A DNA stretch of 64,000 bases, taken from Micromonospora alfalfae. Its GTDB lineage: Bacteria; Actinomycetota; Actinomycetes; Mycobacteriales; Micromonosporaceae. The stretch lies in assembly GCF_022230925.1 (NCBI RefSeq), contig NZ_JAKKFH010000062.1, positions 1-64,000 on the forward strand, written 5' to 3'. Both the position numbers and the translations under genes were made by a program. Within the stretch, counting starts at the first letter, position 1. Every line of letters begins with the position of its first letter. A model generated the notes under the pieces. The model did no database searches and was not told the DNA's origin. It saw only the letters and a program-made list of their open reading frames with translations. Below, piece by piece: positions 34,187 to 42,634 of this stretch.

Positions 34187-34390
34187 CACGGGTTGGGACG
34201 TTCGGGTGAGCAGCCAGAGGCTGTCGCGGCGGCGTCCAGCAAGAGTCTGGGTGAGATTTAGAAGGATCTGCGAGCGGCGAGGTGCCGCTGGTTCAGCCTT
34301 TGGCAAGCCGGTTAGCGCGCCGGTCATGGGAGGCGGGCCTCGCCGCCCGGCCCGGTGACGCCTCTGAGGATGTGATCTCCGCCGAACTGC

Positions 34391-34428
34391 TATTGCAGTA
34401 CGTTGGCAAGTGCAGTGCTGCCGCAATA
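34391..34428. promoter_or_regulatory. Candidate metal-regulator site upstream of the ABC operon
   Basis: CTATTGCAGTA and TGCCGCAATAC form an imperfect inverted pair (TATTGC...GCAATA), 11 bases upstream of the binding-protein start. The regulator (Zur or DtxR type) is a guess. Confidence 0.3.
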
Positions 34429-34438
34429 CGGTGCACGC

Positions 34439-35449
34439 ATGACACTCACGCGATCGCGCCTGGCTGCGTCCGCGCTTTTGATCATTGTGGCGACGGCTGG
34501 GTTGAGCGGGTGCGGTACCACCGACACGGCGGCCAGCGAGGGCAAGCTTCAGGTGGTGACGACGGTCGCGCCGATCACCTCGATCACGGCGAGCATCGCC
34601 GGCGACCGGGCCACGGTCAAAGGGCTGGTGCCGGAGGGCACCAACTCGCACACGTTCGACCCGCCGCCGAGCGCCGCGAAGTTCCTCAGCACGGCGGACG
34701 TGGTGTTCGTCAACGGCCTGAAGCTGGAAGAGCCGACCAAGGAACTCGCTGCGGCGAACATGCGCAAGGACGCGACTCTGGTCGAGATCGGCAGCTCTGT
34801 CCTGCCAGAGGGTGACTATATCTACGACTTCTCCTTTCCGGAGGAGGAGGGCAAACCGAATCCGCATCTGTGGACCGACCCGACCTACGCCGTCAAGTAC
34901 GCGGCGGTCATCCGCGACGCCTTGGTCAAGGCCGACTCGACCAACGCCGACTACTACCGGGCCAACTACGCCAGTTTTCATGTGCAGGCGAAGGCCCTCG
35001 ACGCGGCGTTGCGCTCCGACCAGGCCACCATCCCCGGCGATCGGCGTGAGCTGCTCACCTATCACGACGCATACGCCTACTTCGCCAAGACCTACGGCTG
35101 GAAGGTCATCGGCGCGATCCAGCCAGAGAACTTCGACGACCCCACGCCGAAGGAGGTTGCGGCGTTGATTGACCAGATCAAGGCTGAGCGGGTGCCGGCC
35201 ATCTTCGGGTCCGAGGTATTTCCGTCGAAGGCGCTCGCAGAGATCGGGCGGGCCACCGGCGCCCGGTACGAGGACACCCTGCGCGACGACGACCTTCCTG
35301 GCGAGCCCGGTGAGGCGGAGCACTCCTGGATGGGCCTGATGCGCTACGACTACGTCACCATGATCAAGGCACTGGGAGGGACCGCCTCCGCACTGGAGGC
35401 GTTGGTGACCGCCCCGAAGGTTTCCGACACGGCGAGCTATCCGCAGTGA
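34439..35449 (+). CDS. znuA: ZnuA-like Zn/Mn-binding lipoprotein
   Basis: This 336-residue cluster 9 solute-binding lipoprotein has a lipobox LSGC near residue 22. Expected metal ligands are the His of NSHTFDPPPS, the His of PNPHLWTDP, the His of TYHDAYAYF and an acid in SEVFPSK. There is no His-rich loop, so zinc and manganese cannot be told apart. ATG 34439 has only a weak ribosome site. The stop overlaps the ATPase start (GTGA), forming a three-gene operon. Confidence 0.88.
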   Translation: MTLTRSRLAASALLIIVATAGLSGCGTTDTAASEGKLQVVTTVAPITSITASIAGDRATVKGLVPEGTNSHTFDPPPSAAKFLSTADVVFVNGLKLEEPTKELAAANMRKDATLVEIGSSVLPEGDYIYDFSFPEEEGKPNPHLWTDPTYAVKYAAVIRDALVKADSTNADYYRANYASFHVQAKALDAALRSDQATIPGDRRELLTYHDAYAYFAKTYGWKVIGAIQPENFDDPTPKEVAALIDQIKAERVPAIFGSEVFPSKALAEIGRATGARYEDTLRDDDLPGEPGEAEHSWMGLMRYDYVTMIKALGGTASALEALVTAPKVSDTASYPQ

Positions 35450-36228
35450 ACGACACCAGCGGCACAAGTGAACGGCTTATCCGGCTGTCCGGCGTCACAT
35501 TCGGATATGACGCCACCCCCGTCCTGAGCGACGTCGACCTGACGGTTCGGGCCAGTGACCTCATCGGTGTGGTCGGGCCGTCTGGCGCGGGCAAGACCAC
35601 CCTGCTGCGGCTGCTACTCGGCACTGTGCGCCCCCACGCCGGCACCATCACCCGCCATCAGGGGCTCACCGTTGGCTACGTGCCGCAACTGGAAACGGTC
35701 AACTGGAACTTCCCTGTCACTGTGACGGAGTGCGTCCTCATGGCCCGTCGGCGCGGTTGGCCCTGGGCGAGCCGCGGCGAACGTGCCGACATCATGCAGA
35801 CGTTGGAACGGCTCGGCATCGCCCACCTCGCCGATCGGCACATCCGGGAACTTTCCGGCGGGCAGCAGCAGCGAATGTTCATCGCTCGGGCGCTGCTGCG
35901 CCGCCCGCAGCTGCTTGTCATGGACGAGCCCACCTCCGGCCTGGACGTCACCAGCCGCCACGACATGCTGCATCTGCTCGCCGATCTGAACGCGGAGGGC
36001 ACGGCGATCCTGATCACGACCCACGATCTCAACGGCGTCGCGGCCCACCTACCGCAGCTGGTCGCTGTACGTCACCGCGTGATCGCCGCAGGCAGTCCGG
36101 CCCGTGTGATCTGCCCACCCGTCCTTGAGGAAACGTTCGGTGCCCCCATGCAGGTTCTGCAGCACCTAGGCATGCCCGTCGTGCTCGACCCCTTCACCGC
36201 CACCGACAGCCGGCGGGCCGCGGCGTGA
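35446..36228 (+). CDS. znuC: Zn/Mn ABC transporter ATPase
   Basis: This 260-residue ATPase has Walker A GPSGAGKT at 44-51, signature LSGGQQQRMFIARAL near 137, Walker B LLVMDEPTSGLD, and the switch His in TTHDLNG. Start GTG 35446 overlaps the lipoprotein stop, and its own stop overlaps the permease start, so all three are coupled. Confidence 0.92.
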   Translation: MNDTSGTSERLIRLSGVTFGYDATPVLSDVDLTVRASDLIGVVGPSGAGKTTLLRLLLGTVRPHAGTITRHQGLTVGYVPQLETVNWNFPVTVTECVLMARRRGWPWASRGERADIMQTLERLGIAHLADRHIRELSGGQQQRMFIARALLRRPQLLVMDEPTSGLDVTSRHDMLHLLADLNAEGTAILITTHDLNGVAAHLPQLVAVRHRVIAAGSPARVICPPVLEETFGAPMQVLQHLGMPVVLDPFTATDSRRAAA

Positions 36229-37088
36229 TGGCAACCCTGCTCGACCCGTTCCATTACGCCTTCTTCGTCAAGGGGGTTATCGTCGCCACCCTCGCCGGTG
36301 GGCTCTGCGGGCTGATCGGCGTGTACATCACGTTGCGTGGGATGAGCTACATCGGCCACGGCCTGTCCCATGCCATCTTTGGCGGATTCGCGGCGAGTTC
36401 CATCATCACCGTCAACTACTACCTCGGTGCCGGGATCTGGGGCTTGGCCTCGGCGCTGGCCATCAACGCCGTCACGCGGCGGCGACGCATCGGCGTCGAC
36501 GCCGCTATCGGCGTCGTCACTACTGCGTCCTTCGCTCTCGGTGTCGCGCTGCTGACCGTCTTCGGCACCAAGGGCCCGAGCTTCGACGCCGCCCTGTTCG
36601 GCAGCATCATCGGAGTCTCCAGCGCTGATGTCTGGATCCTCACCGGTATCACCGCCTTCACCGGCGTCGCCGTTCTCATCAACTACCGGGCGCTGCTGTT
36701 TGCCACCTTCGATCCCGAGGTCGCCGACGTCAGCGGCGTCCGGGTCGCGCGGGTGGACGCACTGCTCATGTTGGTGCTGTCTCTGGCCATCCTGGCGACC
36801 CTGACCGTCATTGGTGTCACCCTCGTCGCCGCGACGCTGATCATTCCCGCCGTGGTGGCGCGGATGCTCACCAACCGCTTCGCCCACATGCTGGCCTGGT
36901 CCACCGGCATCGGCGCCGTCTGCGGGTTCATCGGCATGAACCTCAGCTACCACTTGGACGTGCCCTCTGGGACCACGATCGTGCTCACCGGCACCGTGGC
37001 GTTCATCGCGGTGCTCGCCAGTACCGGGGGGCGTCGCCTCTCCCGCGCCGCTCGTCGAGAGGTGCCGGCCCAGCCCGTCCGCTCGTGA
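36225..37088 (+). CDS. znuB: Zn/Mn ABC transporter permease
   Basis: This 287-residue permease has about eight helices. Family stretches include GLIGVYITLRGMSYIGHGLS near residue 28 and GVTLVAATLIIPAVVARML near 210. It belongs to the ABC-3 family with ZnuB and MntC. It is the last gene of the operon; GTG 36225 overlaps the ATPase stop. Confidence 0.92.
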   Translation: MMATLLDPFHYAFFVKGVIVATLAGGLCGLIGVYITLRGMSYIGHGLSHAIFGGFAASSIITVNYYLGAGIWGLASALAINAVTRRRRIGVDAAIGVVTTASFALGVALLTVFGTKGPSFDAALFGSIIGVSSADVWILTGITAFTGVAVLINYRALLFATFDPEVADVSGVRVARVDALLMLVLSLAILATLTVIGVTLVAATLIIPAVVARMLTNRFAHMLAWSTGIGAVCGFIGMNLSYHLDVPSGTTIVLTGTVAFIAVLASTGGRRLSRAARREVPAQPVRS

Positions 37089-37500
37089 CCTTGGCCGTCG
37101 GCGCCGACCAGCAGCGCCCCTTCTGAAACATGATCGGGCGATACCAGTGGTCCAGGCGCCGGCGGCTCCCAGGGTGTGCAACGCGTCAGCTGGTGCTTGC
37201 CAATAGGTCGCGGCAGGCCTGCCCGCACGCGTAAAGACGCCAGACTCGGCCAGCCAACCGATTCGCCCGCCGCAACCCCGGCACCCACGGCCGTGGCGGC
37301 GGAAAGCTCACGGAGATGCGACCCGGGGAGAGCAAGGCGGACTACTTCTGTGTCCGCCGAGCCTCGGACTGCCCCAGCGACCGACCCCGCGATCACTGAT
37401 GGCTCTCTGCGCCGCCCCTAGGGAGGTGCACCGTCGGAGGATGACCACCCCCGCGACGGGACGTCTCCGGCACTCCTGCGCGAACGACTCAAGGAGCTTC
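37089..37500. other. Intergenic stretch
   Basis: I see no supported gene between the ABC permease and the promoter region of the QExxH protease. The reading frames here lack family features and ribosome sites. Confidence 0.4.
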
Positions 37501-37520
37501 CTACGAAGATCACTTAGTAT
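37501..37520. promoter_or_regulatory. BlaI-type operator dyad (site 6, variant)
   Basis: CTACGA-N8-TAGTAT, 69 bases upstream of the protease ATG. One base in each arm differs from the best sites. Confidence 0.5.
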
Positions 37521-37588
37521 TGCGTCAGGCTTGCATTGATGGGACTCTATTTCAGTCCGTAACCCCCTCGGACCTCGAAGGAGTCTCC

Positions 37589-38362
37589 ATGCGTCGCAGG
37601 CTGCTCGCCGCCCTCACTGCCACCGCGGTGTCCACTCTCACCTTCGCTGCGCCCGCACAGGCGAGCCACTCGTGGGGCAACTACCACTGGGCCCGCACGG
37701 CCAACCCGTTCACTCTCAAGCTGGACAACAACGTCGACTCCTCATGGAGCAACTACCTCAACACCGCCTCCTCGGACTGGACACCCTCTAGCGTCCTGAA
37801 CACCACCGTGGTCAGTGGCTCGTTCGGCAGCCGCAGCAGCTGCGCACCGACCACCGGCCACGTCGAGGTCTGCAACGGCGCCTACGGCAGCACCGGGTGG
37901 CTGGGAATCGCCTCCATCTCCACGACCGGAAACCACATCAGCTCGGCCTATGTCAAGGTCAACGACACCTACTTCAGCCAGGCGCAGTACAACACCCCCG
38001 CCTACCGCCGGCTGGTCATGTGCCAGGAGGTCGGACACACCTTCGGCCTGGACCACCAGGACACCAACCAAACCAACACCAACCTCGGCAGCTGCATGGA
38101 CTACAGCCGCAATCCGGCCGGGCCGCCCAGCAACGAGCACCCAAACTCCCACGACTTCACCCAACTACAGACCATCTACAGCCACCTCGACTCGTTCAAC
38201 ACGCCCACCGTCGCGCCGTCCGGTGCCAGTGCCCTTGCGGGCAACGCGCGGTCGAGTTGGGGCGAACGGGTCCGCGGCACCGACGGCCGCGGTGTGGCCA
38301 CGTACGTGCGTGAGCACGGGCGCGGCAACTACACCATTACGCGAGTGATCTGGGCGAACTGA
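37589..38362 (+). CDS. Secreted metzincin-like protease with QExxHxxGxxH motif
   Basis: This 257-residue exported protein has a signal peptide cleaved near AQA-SHS (24-26). The active-site stretch reads Q146-E-V-G-H150-T-F-G-L-D-H156, where metzincins have His first. A CMDY sequence (169-172) can supply the Met-turn. Two pairs of Cys (85/95 and 145/169) may form disulfides. GAAGGAG lies upstream of ATG 37589, and two family-like WG/WA motifs begin the mature part. The Gln in place of the first zinc His leaves open whether it still binds zinc. A decayed second copy lies at 32325-32545. Confidence 0.75.
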   Translation: MRRRLLAALTATAVSTLTFAAPAQASHSWGNYHWARTANPFTLKLDNNVDSSWSNYLNTASSDWTPSSVLNTTVVSGSFGSRSSCAPTTGHVEVCNGAYGSTGWLGIASISTTGNHISSAYVKVNDTYFSQAQYNTPAYRRLVMCQEVGHTFGLDHQDTNQTNTNLGSCMDYSRNPAGPPSNEHPNSHDFTQLQTIYSHLDSFNTPTVAPSGASALAGNARSSWGERVRGTDGRGVATYVREHGRGNYTITRVIWAN

Positions 38363-38384
38363 CTCGCGCTGATCTGACCCGATC

Positions 38385-38415
38385 CCCGGGGGTGCGCCGC
38401 TGGCCCACCCCCGGG
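38385..38415 (+). terminator. Hairpin downstream of the protease gene
   Basis: CCCGGGGGTG and CACCCCCGGG are separated by 11 bases, 22 bases after the stop. Confidence 0.65.
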
Positions 38416-38483
38416 CGTCTCCGCCCGAACACCGATGCCAGCGACCACCGCAGTGGCACCTAGCGCGGCGGGCGGGACCGCAG

Positions 38484-38745
38484 TTAATCACGGAGCACGA
38501 TGGCGGCGACAAGGCCCACCAACGCTGGCGCGCCTACCGCGACCAGCGACAGCGCCAGATGCATCGACGCCGAGCGCGTGTGCCCGGCAGGAAGCGCAGC
38601 CGCAGACGCGTCGGCCCCGCCATCCAAAGGAGCGGAGCTGACAGCCGGCGAGCGCGATAAGCACCCCGCGAACCGCAGGTGCGCCGCACGAACGAGCGGC
38701 AGCCGCATCGGCGCACAGCTCCACCAGTACCCGCACAGCATGAGA
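38484..38745 (-). pseudogene. Remnant of an M56 peptidase C-terminus
   Basis: SHAVRVLVELCADAAAARSC and the following GAPAVRGVLIALAG match RAVRVLVELCADADAVRACG and on of the intact M56 protein at 2047-2964. A frame change then gives HLALSLVAVGAPALVGLVAA, the last helix. The HExxH part is absent. It is a decayed paralogue. Confidence 0.75.
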
Positions 38746-38891
38746 CAGGCAGGCATCGTCGAGTTCATCGAGCGGCAGTCCCGGGCACCACACCCACAAC
38801 TTCGGTTCGCCGCTGCCAGTGGCATCGTCAATCAGGAGTCGCAGGTCGTGGGCTTCCGCACCTGGCTCGCAGGACGCATGTGAAGTAGATG

Positions 38892-38929
38892 ATCAGGAAG
38901 GGCGCCTCTCGTGAGGCGCCCTTCCTGAT
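38892..38929. terminator. Perfect 17-bp orphan hairpin
   Basis: ATCAGGAAGGGCGCCTC and its exact complement are joined by TCGT. No intact gene ends next to it, so it probably served a gene now lost. Confidence 0.7.
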
Positions 38930-39174
38930 GACGTCACCATCCCGGCACCCACGGCGTGAACAGCGAGATCAGGAGGCAAGCAACCATCCCTCCACCGGCT
39001 TGGCGCATCACGACCGCTCGTGGCCGCACCCCTGGGCCCTGTAGGTGCACACCGCGAGCCGTTCCTGTCACCCGGCGACGCCCCGCCCGAGACAAATGCC
39101 GCCTGACGCGGAGCGTCAGGAAGCTTGGTTCGTCCTGTTGGGAGCCGGCGCCCTCAGGCCAGACGCCATCCAGA

Positions 39175-39345
39175 GCGGAACTGAGCTTGGCGATGCTGGA
39201 CATCGCACGGCGGCGGGCCACGGAACTCGGACACGACGTGGACCTACGGCACAGCACAGCCCCTGAAGTTCGCTGATGCCACATTCGAGACCGCCGTCTG
39301 CACCCCTGCCGCTCTGCGCCATCCCCGGCGTCCGGGGCTCGTGGC
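39175..39345 (+). pseudogene. Remnant of a class I SAM-dependent methyltransferase
   Basis: SLAMLDIARRRATELGHDVD with LRHSTA, then in other frames DATFETAVCTPAALC and LVAEMAQAL, follow the order of methyltransferase motifs I-post to V (including a segment like ADATFDTAVCTFALC). Frame changes occur at least twice. Flanking sequence from 38930 to 39611 has no intact gene I can support. Confidence 0.6.
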
Positions 39346-39611
39346 CGAAATGGCCCAGGCCCTTGGTCCGGTAGATCCTCTCCTCCAGCCGACCACGTCA
39401 TCGACGCCACCTGGCCGGCACGAGCGGCCCCCGCGCCTCGTCGATCGTGGGTCGAGACGAAGGCGACGCAAGACAGGGCACCCTCGTTCCCCATCAGGAC
39501 CCTGGGTAATGAGGCAGTTTCGCCCTGTAGTTTTACCTGCTAGAGCGTTAGGCTGTCTCCGAACCGACCGCCGCCTTTCGGCCCTTTTGAACGCTTTTCG
39601 CGGGAGGGCTT

Positions 39612-40040
39612 ATGCCGCCGCATCACGCGACAACGCAGCTGCCGCAAGCTTTCCTCACCGCACTCTTGGCAGCCCTGGCCCTAGCCGCCCTGATCATGCC
39701 GTCGACGGTCTGCCTGTCCGCCGGCCGGGCTGAGTCCACGCCGGCCGCGCACCACTCGCCCTCAGCCAAGGATGCCCATTCGTCAGGCACAGGAGATAGC
39801 GACCTATCCTCCTCCACCGGTCAGCGTCATCTTGACTGCCCACGCTTCACCAGCAGCGCTGCCGCAATCTCCACCCGGTCCATCTTGGAGATGGCAATCC
39901 CTCAAGCTGGGCGGTTGGCTCGCCAGTCGGCGGACGGGAACGTTGACTACTCGCAGAGCAGCTGGCCTTTACACGGTTCCGGCCGCTCCATTGGTCACCC
40001 AGTCTCAGCAGCAGCCGGTTCGCCTGTCCTTCGCATATAG
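39612..40040 (+). CDS. Small exported protein of unknown function
   Basis: This 142-residue predicted product has an N-terminal hydrophobic segment (FLTALLAALALAALIMPSTV) with a weak cleavage site, then a low-complexity Ser/Ala/His region. GGGAGGG lies 4 bases upstream of the ATG, which supports translation. I do not recognise a family. It precedes the PLP-enzyme operon by 81 bases and may be its first gene. The reading frame is plausible, but coding status is not certain. Confidence 0.45.
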   Translation: MPPHHATTQLPQAFLTALLAALALAALIMPSTVCLSAGRAESTPAAHHSPSAKDAHSSGTGDSDLSSSTGQRHLDCPRFTSSAAAISTRSILEMAIPQAGRLARQSADGNVDYSQSSWPLHGSGRSIGHPVSAAAGSPVLRI

Positions 40041-40121
40041 GCCGCAGAAAGAGCGAGGTGCTTGACGCACTCACGCGAATCTCCGCGATGTCCCTAGAAC
40101 GAAGACGATGAAAGGCTTGCT

Positions 40122-41318
40122 GTGACGAACTACCTGCACCACGCCGGTCACGGCGTGGCAGATCACCCTGCAACCGGTGCGGCATCGACCGCGAAAACCC
40201 CTCAGCACCTGGTGGGAAACACACCTGTCCTGTGGATACCAGAACTGACCGGGGAGACCGAGGCCGGCTTCTGGGCCAAGCTGGAAAGCCGCAACCCGGG
40301 CGGGATCAAGGACAGGCCCGGGCTCTACTTACTCGATCAGGCGCGCAAGAAGGGAGACCTGGCTCCGGGGGGCGCCGTCATCGAGTCGACCTCCGGCACC
40401 CTCGGCCTCGGACTGGCTCTAGCCGGAATGCTCTACGGCCACCCGGTCACCCTAGTAACCGACGTGGGGATGGAGGCGCACATGCGGCGCCTCCTGACCG
40501 CCTACGGCGCCACGGTCGACATCGTCGACCGGCCGGACCCGAAAGGCGGGTGGCAACAGGCGCGCAGGAACCGGGTTGCGCAGTTGCTGGAGGAGCAACC
40601 AGGCGCGTGGTGCCCGGACCAATACCACAACCCCGACAACGTCAGTGCCTACGAGGGCTTGGCACACGAACTCACCATCCAACTCGACCGCGTTGATGTG
40701 CTGGTCTGCAGCGTCGGCACCGGAGGGCACAGCGCTGGCGTCTCCCGGGTGCTGCGGGAGGCGAACCCTGGCTTGCAGCTCCTCGGGGTCGACACCATCG
40801 GCTCGACGATCTTCGGACAACCGGATCGGCCTCGGCTGATGCGCGGGCTGGGCAGCAGCATCTACCCCCGCAACGTCGACTACCAGGCCTTCTCACAGGT
40901 GCATTGGGTGGCCCCGCCTGAGGCGGTATGGGCATGTAGGCGTCTGGCTGCCACCCGCTATCTCACGGGCGGGTGGAGCGTCGGCGCCGTTGCGGTCGTG
41001 GCATCCTGGGCCGCCCGCACTTACCCACCAGACACTCGAGTGGTAGCCATCTTCCCGGACGGCGGCGCCCGCTATGTCGACACCATCTTCAACGACGGCT
41101 ACTGCCGCCAACATCACCTGCTAGACCGGCCGCCCGCGCCACAGCCCGACCGCCTCGACCACCCTCAGGAACGCGAGGTGACCCGCTGGACCAGCTGCAC
41201 CACCGTCATCGACCCCGCGCCGCGTCCCCGCGCCGACGTCGAAGCCCCCTCCGGTAGCGGCCCCCACCACACAGGTCGCGGTGTCGAAAACGCCTCCCAC
41301 CCGGACAGCCCGCGGTGA
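40122..41318 (+). CDS. PLP-dependent cysteine synthase-family enzyme
   Basis: This 398-residue fold-type II PLP enzyme opens with LVGNTPVLWIPEL. The likely PLP lysine is Lys63 in NPGGIKDRPG, and ESTSGTLGLGLA forms the substrate loop. GTGGHSAGVSR is the phosphate-binding loop. It lacks the exact TSGNTG loop of O-acetylserine sulfhydrylases (here STSGTLG), so its substrate may differ. The C-terminal 60 residues are hydrophilic and extra. It starts at GTG 40122 and overlaps the MFS gene by GTGA, making a coupled operon with a second PLP enzyme. Confidence 0.85.
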   Translation: MTNYLHHAGHGVADHPATGAASTAKTPQHLVGNTPVLWIPELTGETEAGFWAKLESRNPGGIKDRPGLYLLDQARKKGDLAPGGAVIESTSGTLGLGLALAGMLYGHPVTLVTDVGMEAHMRRLLTAYGATVDIVDRPDPKGGWQQARRNRVAQLLEEQPGAWCPDQYHNPDNVSAYEGLAHELTIQLDRVDVLVCSVGTGGHSAGVSRVLREANPGLQLLGVDTIGSTIFGQPDRPRLMRGLGSSIYPRNVDYQAFSQVHWVAPPEAVWACRRLAATRYLTGGWSVGAVAVVASWAARTYPPDTRVVAIFPDGGARYVDTIFNDGYCRQHHLLDRPPAPQPDRLDHPQEREVTRWTSCTTVIDPAPRPRADVEAPSGSGPHHTGRGVENASHPDSPR

Positions 41319-42634
41319 GGGGCGTGTGGCGCCAGATCGGGTCCTTCGACCGATGCCTTCGACTACTGATGGTGAACCAGCTCGGTATCAATCTCGGCTT
41401 CTACATGCTGATGCCGTACCTGGCCAATCATCTGTCCTCTGGTCTGGGCATGGCCGCCTGGACCGTGGGCCTGGTGCTGGGCGTGCGTACCCTCAGCCAG
41501 CAGGGCATGTTCCTCGTGGGTGGCATCCTGGCCGACCGGCTCGGGTACAAAACCATGATTGTAGCCGGGTGCGGGTTGCGGACCATCGGTTTCGCGCTGC
41601 TCGGCGTCGTGTCCGATCTGCCCATGTTGTTGGCAGCGGCGGTGGCCACCGGGCTCGCCGGGGCGTTGTTCAACCCCGCCGTGCGGGCGTACGTCGCGGC
41701 GGAGGCCGGTCAGCGCCGGGTCGAAGCGTTTGCGATGTTCAACGTCTTCTACCAGGCAGGCATCCTGATCGGCCCGGTCGTCGGACTCGCGCTGATCAGC
41801 CTGAACTTCCGGGTCGTCTGCTTGTCCGCGGCGATGATCTTCCTGCTGCTGACCGTGGTGCAGATGCGCGCGCTACCGGCGCGGTCCGCACCGCCACAGC
41901 CCGGGCGCCGTGCCGGCCTGGGCGGGGTGCGGACCGACTGGCGGCAGGTGGTCAGCAACCGATCGTTCCTGCTGTTCTCCATGGCGATGATCGGCTCCTA
42001 TGTGCTGTCGTCTCAGATCTATCTAGCCCTTCCGCTACAGGCGACCCGGGTGCTGGGAAGGGGCGGCGATGTGGGCAGCAGCGCTCTGTTCGCGCTTTCC
42101 GCAGTCGTAGCGGTGATCGGTCAGCTTCGGCTGACCGCATGGGCGCGGCGACGCTGGAACTCCGGCAAGGCGATTGCCGTCGGCCTGGCCCTGATGACGG
42201 CGGCATTCCTGCCACTGGCAGCGACCGCCGGGGTTCGCGCTCAGGACGGTTCACTGGCTATGGCGGCAGTCGCGATCGTTCCCACCCTGATCGCCACCCT
42301 GCTACTGACCCTTGGGACGGTGGTGGCATATCCCTTCGAGATGGACACCATCGTGGCGCTGGCACGCGACCGGCTCGTCGCCACGCACTACGGGTTATAC
42401 AACACCTTCGCTGGTATCGGCATCACCGTCGGGAACCTTGCCACCGGCGCCGCCTGGGGGCTTGCACAGCGGTGGGAGATACCTGCGCTGCCCTGGTTGG
42501 TGTTGATAGCGACGGGCGCGGCCTGCGCCACGGCGGTTGCCGGCATGGCCCGTTCGCGGCGGCTAGAGCCCGGGTCCCAAGCGGCAGTCAACCCGACCAG
42601 CGCAGCCGTCCCAGAAGGAGCCGTATCCCGATGA
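41315..42634 (+). CDS. MFS transporter (DHA1-like)
   Basis: This 439-residue transporter has 12 predicted helices, opening with CLRLLMVNQLGINLGFYMLM. The loop between helices 2 and 3 is GGILADRLGYKTMIVAG, the classical MFS motif. It is the middle gene of a coupled three-gene unit between two PLP enzymes, so it probably exports or imports an amino acid or a product of them. GTG 41315 and stop 42634 overlap both neighbours. Confidence 0.85.
   Translation: MRGVWRQIGSFDRCLRLLMVNQLGINLGFYMLMPYLANHLSSGLGMAAWTVGLVLGVRTLSQQGMFLVGGILADRLGYKTMIVAGCGLRTIGFALLGVVSDLPMLLAAAVATGLAGALFNPAVRAYVAAEAGQRRVEAFAMFNVFYQAGILIGPVVGLALISLNFRVVCLSAAMIFLLLTVVQMRALPARSAPPQPGRRAGLGGVRTDWRQVVSNRSFLLFSMAMIGSYVLSSQIYLALPLQATRVLGRGGDVGSSALFALSAVVAVIGQLRLTAWARRRWNSGKAIAVGLALMTAAFLPLAATAGVRAQDGSLAMAAVAIVPTLIATLLLTLGTVVAYPFEMDTIVALARDRLVATHYGLYNTFAGIGITVGNLATGAAWGLAQRWEIPALPWLVLIATGAACATAVAGMARSRRLEPGSQAAVNPTSAAVPEGAVSR

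Noticed and set aside
34187..34438. A Zur box upstream of the ABC transporter
   Set aside because: No sequence of the typical AT-rich Zur form is visible; only a loose inverted pair remains, listed at low confidence.
38934..39494. Minus-strand frame of 186 codons ending in a hydrophobic stretch
   Set aside because: It overlaps the methyltransferase remnant on the other strand, lacks a ribosome site and has no family features. The hydrophobic end alone is not enough.
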